Assembly (NCBI GenBank): GCA_963457665.1
Contig: OY735231.1
Coordinates: 36,579,837 to 36,643,836, forward strand
Length of the DNA: 64,000 nucleotides
DNA from: Thysanoteuthis rhombus
Taxonomy: Eukaryota; Mollusca; Cephalopoda; Oegopsida; Thysanoteuthidae
Reading direction: 5' to 3'
This document shows, in pieces, positions 46,831 through 57,588 of the stretch. The notes beneath the pieces were generated by a model, which saw nothing but the letters and a program-made list of their open reading frames with translations, did no database searches and was not told where the DNA came from. A program made the translations under genes and the position numbers. Numbering within the stretch: the first letter of the stretch is position 1; each line of letters begins with the position of its first letter.

Positions 46831-49224
46831 ATAAACTTACAACTTATGAAATCTCAATAGAGAGAAAATTCTCTTTCCTCCAATCTATCAACCAATTTCA
46901 AGTAGAGTTATATTCTTTTAAATCATTGGTAAAGTAACAAAAGTCCAACTGGAACATAACATGATTTTTTTTCTTTGGGTCTTTTGAATGACTTAAAACA
47001 TCTATTTCAATCTGTTTAAATATCACTTTAACATGATAAAATTTGAACGTGCTTCTTGTATACCAATAAAAATGTATTTATCACTATCAACAATGTATTT
47101 ACATCAATTATTCTTTGTGTAAGAAATGTATCAGAAATCATGTTTATAAAAATAATTTTACACACATGAACTCCAAGATGAACAGTTTGCAAAACAATGG
47201 AAGATAACAATATGATACAGTTCCAGTATTATTAAAAGTGCCATTTAAATTTGTTTACAAACTTGATTTGTCTCTCATCATTCACTAGATAAATGTTTAT
47301 TGTTATAGTGAGCAAAATGTAAATTCATAGTCAATTTTTAAAACTGACTTGTTATTCAGTAACATTTTATGATAGTAGTGCATATATGTGAGGGTGTGTT
47401 TCTATTTGTACGTGTTAACTTCACTTTAGATTTTACACTGAATTAACAAATCCCTGCTTCTGTTTCAAATCAAATAAAGTTTTTCCATGTTATTTCATGA
47501 AATAAAATTTAAGCTAAAACAAGGCTTTACTGCTATAACCTCAAAGAGAATCTAAAATATCACGAGAATTCATTTTCATTATTAAGCTGAGATAGCTAAA
47601 CAAAGTCAAAACATAGAGAAAATAGTCAAGATGCTTTGAATTTTCTGTGATAGTTAATAAATATTCCTCATTAAATTTGTTGAAAACCCCAAATTGTTAA
47701 AATTCTTTCTGCTATCTCACCTTAACCAGCTTACTGATCATTAAGCATTAGGCACATTTCTTAAGAGAAATGAAAAATTGTTTGTTCATATTTAGTCATA
47801 ATAAAAGCATATAACATCACACTGGATAACTCTAAGCTTACGGAGTAATATAAAAATATTATGAAATAGAACTGCTACAGTATTTTCAGATCACAGAAAC
47901 AGTTGTGCAGTATTAGATAAGAGAATTAGATAAAATAACAATTGGAATACTGCAGTATATTAAGGCTGCATGCACAATCAACCACATCTTCAAGGAGATT
48001 TTTGAGCAATGAAAGACCAAAGCATTTAAAAGTAACTTATGCAAAAATACTGCTAAAGTGAGATAAAATGTTCCATTATAGAAAGGTGTCATATTGGCAA
48101 GACTGGAAAATTGTCAAAAACTTTCTTGATTCTGTTTTTATTTTGTTGAATTTGATCTTTTAAACTCATTTTGATACCTAATAGATAATTCATTGAATTG
48201 AAATTTTATGTGTCATATACAGTCAATAAATAGATTTCTTTTTTTTTTTTTTTTTCAAATTATTACCAAATTTCAATTGAATCTTTTCCTGACTTCTATT
48301 TCTTGTTGCATTATCTCTTGATTGGTATCAGAAAAATAACTTTTGTTTCTCTTTTTAACTCTTTGAAGCACAGCGGGTTAAATTTCAACCCATTTTCAAA
48401 GTCTAGGTATCAGTGTTGGTGGGTCTTTTTTATTACCACCTTTTTATTTTCATACATGTAGGAGCACAAAAGTTTATATTGAGCCCCACCATTTTGTTTA
48501 GTACCTAGGGTGATCAACAGATGGTGGAGAGGTTCAAAGTAGAATAAAAAGAAATGTGCTTCAAAGTGTTAGAGAAATAGTTTTCATCATAGAAATTTTT
48601 AAAATCATAGTCTATAATTATCATAGTCTTCTTAAGAAGAATTCATTGAAGATATGGATTGACTACATGTCCATAGTTTTCCTCTTCCTTATGTAATAGA
48701 AAGAACTGATACAGATTATTTTACTTTGAGCAAGTAAGACGAATATTACTGCCCATTACATGATAAAAGGATAATTTCAAAATATTTAAAACTAATATAG
48801 GTACATAAACCTAGAACTAACATTTTAAATACTGTAGAGTTTTAAAATGTGAAAATAAATAGTACTTTATAATACCCATTGAAATAATTCAATCTGAGTT
48901 GGTTGCTGCTACTAAGCAATGACAATTATGAAAAGGTAAGATGTATTTTGCACAAATTAATCGATTCAAAAGGCATTGATATTTTTTCAGTATTTAAGTC
49001 TACTTGCTGAGGTGTTTTTTTTCCATAAAGCAACAATGCATAACAGTGTGATAATTGCAACTGTATATCAGATATACTTACCATTTATAAATGCATTTAA
49101 GTATCAGCAACTACCAATAACGATTAAACAATTAAATGTGTTGAGCATTTGGGAGGAAATATAACTAAAATAAGAATTTTGAGGGTAAAATGTAGCAATT
49201 GTGATATTTTTGATTTGACAGGAG

Positions 49225-49259
<35 letters not shown>

Positions 49260-49961
49260 TATATATACATTCTGAAATTTTGTTATACAATGATATTTGA
49301 TCAAACAAGTACATATGTTTTTTGAATGAACATTGCAATACATTTTCAAATATAGAATAATTTCAACAATCAATGATAAAACTGATTTGGGGTAGTAATT
49401 TGAATTAGGTATTCATAATCGTGTTAAAATTTGCTGATTCTTTATAATGATCATAATTTACATTCACTGTTCATGAGGGAAGAGAAGGGAAAAAAAAGAA
49501 TAACTAAAAAATCAAGCAAACATGACAAATCACTTAGCAGGACTGCTGATCAAGTAATAGATGGCAATATTCATTCTTGAGCAATTATTTTCTTCTCTCA
49601 ATACTCACTCTTTATACATTTTAAATTAATAGCTTATATCATATTGTCCTCATTATTTCTTCATCTGCAACCGTCCCAAACATATTACTTACTAATTCAG
49701 AGTGTTCATGAAATCTCTATATATTTTCATCTATTTTTTATATATATATATTTGAAAATAGCTGGAGACTTTATCGACACCCTGTATACACTTTCAAAAA
49801 TGCTATTTTCTTCTTTTTTTTTTCCTTCTCTTGTAACAAAAAAAATCAGTCACCATCATATTATCCCAGGAGTTGGCGGGGAAACAACATTTTCAAAAAG
49901 TGCTGCTATATAAGGTGAATGGTTTTGTCGTGTGTGTGTGTGTGTGTTTGTGTGTGTGAGT

Positions 49962-49992
<31 letters not shown>

Positions 49993-50818
49993 CTGTTTTT
50001 CCTTGCTAACAGCAGCAGCTGCTGATGCACTTCTATTGTCAGTCCGACCGATCATCTCCACAAATTCCAACACCATGACAACTGCATGAAGGGAAAAGAA
50101 AAGAACAGTCGGCTGCAAAAGATTCTCCTCTCCTTCAATAGTCCTTTCTTGTAATGCTTGTTGGGCAAATTGAATGAGCTACTAACAGAGTCTGAAAAAC
50201 AGTGAACACAGATCTATCCAAGTCTGAATTACTGCAACAAGATAAAAAGTCAGTTTGGTTGCATTCCCAGCTATGACTTGTCAACACCATTTTCTGTGCA
50301 GGGCTCTGCATTTTCTTTAAAATTTAAACTTCGGCTTTCAACCTGTGAAAAGAGAATAATATGGTCTTTTGTGCTCTTAAAGGCTTAGATAAATATTGGG
50401 AAGGACCTAAAACTAAAAATGCTGACAAAAAAGTCAATCCTTTAAAACCTAAGAACAAAACAGGATATTAATAAAAACAAAAATATCATCAATAATGAGG
50501 AGTACGAAAAATACTTAAATATACTTTGAACTAAATCCAACCAAAATTCAAAACAGGAGAGAAAGAAAACAAAAACAAAAATATAAAAAAATAAAGAAAT
50601 ATGTATTAGAATCTGAGAATTAGGTATGATTTAAATAGAAAAGAATGAAAGACAAAATAGATTAGCCAAAATCTTACTATAAGTAAAAACAACACATAAA
50701 CAAAGTATTTGTAATACCAGGAAAATACATATATAAATATTTGAAGCTACTGAAATTAGCAATAAGTACATGAATCAAGTACTTATACAAAAATGTTATC
50801 ATCTTTAAATGTACTTAT
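46831..50818. other. 4-kb AT-rich stretch without recognised genes
   Basis: Only microsatellites stand out: a T-run at about 48239-48255, (TA)n at 49225-49267, and (TG)n at 49930-49992. No splice-supported exon or protein family was recognised on either strand. Confidence 0.5.
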
Positions 50819-51003
50819 GCAGTGTCGAATTTAGGCAAAAGCTAACTAAGCAATAGCTTAGAGCTTTGAACCGCAAAGGCAACAAAAAATTTGGAAGGCA
50901 TATATGTCCTCAAGCTTTGTTAGACCTTCTGGCCTAATTTTAAACGAGGGATTTCCGAACTTCATATAGCTTAGAGCTTCATCAAGTCTAAATTCGGCAC
51001 TGC
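50819..51003. mobile_element. 185-bp MITE-like palindromic element
   Basis: Positions 50819-50836 and 50986-51003 are inverted copies with two mismatches (GCAGTGTCGAATTTAGGC versus the complement of GTCTAAATTCGGCACTGC). AGCTTAGAGCTT occurs near both ends of the interior. It lies about 400 bp downstream of the tau-like stop codon, possibly in the 3' UTR. Confidence 0.65.
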
Positions 51004-51135
51004 GTCTATGTCAATATTGAGAATTTTATCTACCCATTTACTTTGGTAACGTTTTGCATGAAAAGAATTAATCCAACATATACCATGATTTGCTAATACT
51101 AAAAGTGACAATTACTATAATCTATATAATACCAC

Positions 51136-51141
51136 TTTAAT
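51136..51141 (-). terminator. possible polyadenylation signal of the tau-like gene
   Basis: On the minus strand ATTAAA lies about 265 nt after the stop codon. No canonical AATAAA was seen between it and the stop. Confidence 0.3.
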
Positions 51142-51403
51142 CTGTTGAATGAAAATGAATTTTTTTCAGTTTACAAATATGGAACAATAACAAAAACATG
51201 AGTGCGTGCATGGGTGATTTAGCATAAAAAATTATTCACATGGCATGTAACATTCTATAACATATGATATTCATATTAAAGTTCATGAAACAAGAGGGTG
51301 GATCAAGCTTGCAGTGAAGCATAGTTGGAGCAGTGCGTTCTGCAGGCATAGGAAAAAAATGACATTGAAATAATATGATAATGAATAAATGCAGAATAAT
51401 GTT

Positions 51404-51994
51404 TCAAAATGATTTGAGAGAGACAATTGAGAACCTTTTGTTTAGTGGCCTACCTTCAGACATACTTTCTGACAAATTCCTTTTAAACCTCTGAGACAAA
51501 AAATGGATGTTCTGAAGGGAGTTAACTTTTGCTGACTGGTTCCATTGAGTTTTATAAGACTTTATGATTACATTTCCCCCACCAGGACGATGAGTGATGT
51601 TTTGAAGTGATCCAACCTTAGGCAATGCAAACCATTTTGATGGATAACAGACAATTCTCTTTCGACTACCTCCAGGAATATGACCGATATTTTCCCTGAA
51701 ATTTATCTTCGGTCCGATGTCACTGGCCATTTTCAATTTTTGATTTATCTTGGGCAACAAAATTTTTCCTCCGCCAGGTTTGTGAGAGATATTTGCAAAT
51801 GAATTGACTTTAGGGTAAGCATGCCAACCAAGGTTAATTGGGGGAAGTCTGATTTCACTTGTCTTTCTATCTAAAGATCTCTCTTTAGAGGAATCTAACC
51901 ATAATATTTTGTTTGGACATAAAGTTTTACTTGGTTGGAACTTCCTGGGGGACTCATTATTTTCACTAATCATTGTCTTGTTAACAAATAATTT
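51404..51994 (-). CDS. tau-like gene, terminal exon with four repeats
   Basis: The open frame reaches upstream to 52036. A phase-0 acceptor (TTTCCTTGAAG) would start the exon at 51994; the start is uncertain. Repeats run downstream in order: [17 protein letters not shown] (51761-51811), [15 protein letters not shown] (51665-51709), [19 protein letters not shown] (51563-51619), and a degenerate [14 protein letters not shown] (51488-51529) without PGGG. Their spacing is 30-34 residues, as in vertebrate tau. About 23 residues follow to the stop TGA. In vertebrates the repeats are divided among several exons, so this exon is compact. Confidence 0.8.
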   Translation of the reverse strand, partial: KLFVNKTMISENNESPRKFQPSKTLCPNKILWLDSSKERSLDRKTSEIRLPPINLGWHAYPKVNSFANISHKPGGGKILLPKINQKLKMASDIGPKINFRENIGHIPGGSRKRIVCYPSKWFALPKVGSLQNITHRPGGGNVIIKSYKTQWNQSAKVNSLQNIHFLSQRFKRNLSESMSEGRPLNKRFSIVSLKSF

Positions 51995-53923
51995 CTTCAA
52001 GGAAAGCAAAATAGTTGTGCAAATCTTCGAGTCCAAGTCATCTAAATTGTATTAAACCAAATAATAAGACAACAAAAAAATAAACATGCTAGATCTTGTT
52101 GGTTCAAATTGTCAACATAACAACAAACAAATCCTTTTTTCTTCAAAACACTCAAATGATGCTAAGGATTCCATTAATTGATCTTATCAGCTCCAAACTG
52201 CTGAGAAACTGAGTTATGCCACTGCAAGCTCACAATCCAGTCACTTATATCAATGAAGAGATAACATTGTTTTCATTAGCAACAAACTGGACATTTTTTT
52301 CCAAAAATAACTCACTTGAACATATCCCCCTCCAGGTTGATGATCAAGGTTATCCTTAGATCCAATTTTTGGCTGTGCCTTTTCCTTGAAATCAAGTTTG
52401 TGGGACTCGATCTTTGGAAAGAATTCAATGACATATGTTGCAATTATGAATATATATTGTAATGTTTCAAAGTAAAAAGGAAACAAAATAGATTGTAATC
52501 TGTTTATAAGATTTGAAACTTTTTTTAATAATTTGAACATCAAATATGTTTCTCAAAATTGGAATCAATGAATAAAAATGATAATTTTCATTCTCTTTAT
52601 TTTGTTCTCAATATGAAACTATCTCTGATACATTGAAACTATTTCTAATTCATTGAGTATGAATTTACTTTTAAATGATTAGTAAAAAAAAGATTATATT
52701 TTGATCCAAATGATAAGTACTATAATGTGACTTATAAGTGTCAACACACTCGCCAAAAGATATTCATGAAATAATGTAGAAAAAGAAAACACAGGAAGCA
52801 AATAAAATATCTTGATACTGCTACTGATATTAGGTTGTTACACATGAAATTTGGTTTCTTTCACATCATAGAAATTTATACTTAAAATGAAAGATTTACA
52901 AATGCAATTGCATTTTTTTTTAGATTTGATGTAAATAGGGAAATAATTCATTATCATTAGGTATCTTTTAGCACAACAGCAATAGTATTTTCCCAAGAAA
53001 ACTATTTTCCGAGGATAATTTCAAATTAGGATATAATGCTGCTAAAGCTGCTGATAATGTCAACAAAGCATTAAGCATGAACACTATTACAATAAGGACT
53101 TTTCTGCATCTGTTTGGTAGGTTTAGGTCAGGATATAGAAATAATAAACTTCAAGGGAGGCAAAAACCTGTTCTTAATAATAAAGAATTATCAACAGCAA
53201 TGACCAACGACACACAAACAACAGTTCTAGAACTTTCTGGAGACTTGAGGATTTTTATAGTGACCATATATCATCTGTAGACAATAGCAAAGATTAAAAA
53301 GTTTGAACAATGGATTCCACATGCTCCATGACAGTCATAGAAGACACACCTCTCAGCTCTCTGTATCCAAGCTTAGAGAACTGGAATATGAAGTCTTGCA
53401 GCAACCTCCATATTCACCAGACATTTCTCCTACATCTTACATGTTATCATCTTTTCAAGTATTACAAACTTTATATCTAAGATAAAATGGTTCAATGATA
53501 AGGATGCCATGATTCATGCTTTTACTGAATGTAATAAACCTAAAGAAATTCACAGAAATGGCATCATTAGAAGATTGTTGGAAAAAGTTATTGCTTAAAA
53601 CAAGTTATATTCTGATTAAATGTTTAACGTTTATTTTGTAATTTATATGATCATTCATCTTATTATTTGAAAAAAGACATTTTATGTGTAACAACCTAGT
53701 AATAATGATTCAAATTATTTTGTCTAAAATAAAATGATCATTAATACATCAAATATGCAGATATATTGTAAAATTCATAAGATCCCAAAAATACATCATT
53801 ATGTCTTGAAAAACTCAAAATTAAGCATTAAAGAATTTCATAAAAACCCTTAAATAATTATACAAGTGTTCTATCAAACATCATATTTGAATAAATCAAT
53901 CATTTCATCAATTTTTTGAATCA

Positions 53924-54003
<80 letters not shown>

Positions 54004-54258
54004 ATATATACATGTGTGTGTTCACACATACAATATTACACGTATATATAGATATATAAATTCAATATAATTAAGAAACATAGAATTACCTTGAAAATTG
54101 ATAAAAGTAAAATATTTTAAATACCACGAACTGTCTTGCAAATATTATTATATTAATAACTGTTGCAGAAGAATTTCTCAGAAAGCCAACATGGGAATGA
54201 AAAAATTTATGTAAATTGCATATATATACATATGTATAGTCACACACATATACCGCAT

Positions 54259-54304
<46 letters not shown>

Positions 54305-55056
54305 CATGTATATATATATATATATATAAGCCCTATGCCAGCATGAACAAATCAAAGAAATGTCATCAATCTAGAAATAGGGATGTAGAACAAGCATACA
54401 TGCATACATACATAATCTTGTTTTACAAATGGAAAATTTTAAAATTATTCACTTGAATACAGTATCTGAAACACCATTCATCCCTTCACAGATGTTTCCT
54501 TCTTTTCAAGTAATTAAAAAACATTTTTGTCTGCGTTGAAATAGGGTTTAATCTAGCTTGGTTATAATTTAGATATCTGCCATCTTGATGTAAAATGTTA
54601 TCAATAACAAAATCAAATTTCTTCCCATGCAATAGGCACACACTTGAGGTATTTTCACCACAAACTCTATAATACTACCCCTGTCCCATAATAGCTGTTA
54701 CATTTGCATATATACATGTATACAAAAATATAACAACTATAATGGGACAGAGGTAATATAATGCTAAAGCCCCACTCTTCAAACTGGATACATGCATAAA
54801 TTCTCAAAATAGCACGCATACAAAGATTAATGAACTGACTCATATATCCAATACAGAGTTTATATAACAATAAAAGGTTAGCAAAATCCAATGAAGTAAT
54901 TGATGGTTCATTATTTTACATTCTAAACGATTTTAATAGTTACCTAAATAATTTGTATCTCTGCAAACAGTATAGGTAGTATAATGCAAAAGCCCCACTT
55001 TTCAATTCATTCAGAATTAACCACCATTATTGACAACTACTAAATTATTTTATATG

Positions 55057-55096
<40 letters not shown>

Positions 55097-57537
55097 TATA
55101 CATATATATCATAAAGTTATATTGTAAATGAAAATAAATCTCACTCCTCTTATTTATTAGGTGTAGACATGAAAATCAGCTAAAAGACACCTTTGTTATC
55201 AAACACTGTGTCTAGTGTTAAAACTTGTATTCCGTCTTGAAAGTTATATCATTTTAGAAAGTGCAGATAAGGGAATATTTCCCTAAAAGAATTGTCTCAC
55301 TATATGATTTAAAGCTAGAGAGAGGGGGAGAGATATAGAGATATATATACAAATAGAGAAATGAAAACATGGCTTTTCCTTGATAACTGACTTTTCTCTT
55401 TAAGAATAGAGTATTATTCCTGATAGAAAAAATGCTTGTATCAAAGTAAAGGAGAAATTAAAAGTAGTAGATATTTTGCAAATATTTGAAGACTACTCAG
55501 AATAAATAAATAAATAAACTACATATACATAGCAGAAAACAAATGTTTAAAGTATTCAAGAATACAATTGACAATCCAACTGAAAATATTCCATTTTATT
55601 GCATGGTAGGTTATAAGGACCAAATTAAAATTTCTACGGTAAAAGGTGTTCGTTTTTCCTTTTTATTGCTGTCAGCTACTAATGGAGTTCAAAGAATTTT
55701 TGTCATTAGAGACAAAATTCATAACATCTACTCGTGTTCTTATCTAACTATCCAATTTGTCATGCATAGGTGGACACTTTACAATGGGCACATTCATGAA
55801 GATTCTTGAGATAACTTTCCTTGAAAGAATAATGTTCATGTTTCTTCCAGGTGTTTAAAGTTGATGCTTAAAATCAATCATTATATCACAAATAGACTTA
55901 TGAATGTATACTATTTGAAATGCCATAACATGAATACAGATTATCTCACTTCTTTGTAAAAGGTTAAAGGTTAATCAATAAAATTTGAATTCAGTGCAAT
56001 TTTTCTAATATGAAAAACATTTTTTTTGTAGATTTTTGGCAATCATTGACATTTATAAGTGTAGGACAAAAAACCCAAGGACAAAACTTGCATAGGAAAA
56101 ATAACATAGAGGATTTTATATTATCATTTATGGTTTATAAACAACCCTAACCCTAATCTCATGTCTAAATGAATATCAAGCATTGAAAATGCCTGATTAG
56201 ATTATGAGGCTAGAGTCAAGTTAAGATAATTAGGTAAAAAAATCAATACTGTCACCAATTACTTGAATTTATGTCATATTTTGAATTATTGAAGGTTTTC
56301 TTTTATCCTGCTTTGCACTTTAACTAAGGCTTTTGTCCTTAAGAGATTTTGTCTAGGGTCTAAGATTTATACAGTCAGAATATCGATTAAATAACAAAAA
56401 TAAAAATTTTTTTAAAAATTAAAATGTATAATAAAACTACTTCCTATCACTTACAAATAATGCATCTAATGATCTCTGTTAATATTTGTCAGAGAACTAC
56501 AATCTGTTTTCCCTAAATATCAATCTATTCTGTTGATATGACCTTAGCCAATATATTTCCTAACAATAACACACAAGGCAAACACACAATCTTGGTACCT
56601 GAATGAGAACAGAACAAAAAATGAAAATCCAACCCAAACATAAGGCATAAAATTGCCTACCTGGTCTTTTAATTCCTGATGAAAAATTCTGGAAAAACAG
56701 CATACCTTGTTGTCAACATTTAATTATTTAAATATAATTAAAACTATCCCCTGTCTATTAGTGCTTTCTGCTTTAATATGATTTGTTTATGATTGTTCTC
56801 AAACAAAAACCTCAATATTAGTAGAAGCATTATGATAAGATGTCTCTAAATTACATCTCTTAAAACAAATTTTAAATGTCCATCAGAGAATATACCAAAC
56901 ATGCATAATTTAATAAGTGCCATTGGGGAATGCATAACTGAACTCTATAAATATTATACAACATTGACTTTATAACTAAAATTGGGGTGGGAATTTAACA
57001 AAAATTAAATAATTTGTTACTAAGAAGTGAAAAAACAAGTGTACATTTAACGATATCTGTAAGGAAAAAAGTTACCTTAGAAATAATGATTTCTGTGTTA
57101 ATAATAAACTTATTCTAATTATTGCACAATCTCAATAACAGCTCAACATAATTAATAAACACCTGAATTTGAAATACATTCTAGAAACAAACCAAAGATT
57201 TAAATCAATACAGACATTCAAAATGTATTTATTTTCCCCTTGAAAATAATTTAACCAAGAGGAGGGAGAGTAATCCCATGCATTGATGAGGATGAAAATG
57301 ATGATGATGCTGACAGAAGCTCCCCAAGCATTTACCTGTTGATGATACACCTCAACAAAAATGCCTGCAATAGCCATGCAACAGTTAGCACAAAAATATT
57401 ATCTGTCACACATAATAGTCCAGGTTGTAATACAAACAATAAATCAATCATTGAAAGACTGAAATGTTTGAATGCTTATGAACAAAAATGGCTCAATATC
57501 TTTTTAAAAACATCTTCTGTGTGAGTATGTGTATGTG

Positions 57538-57588
<51 letters not shown>

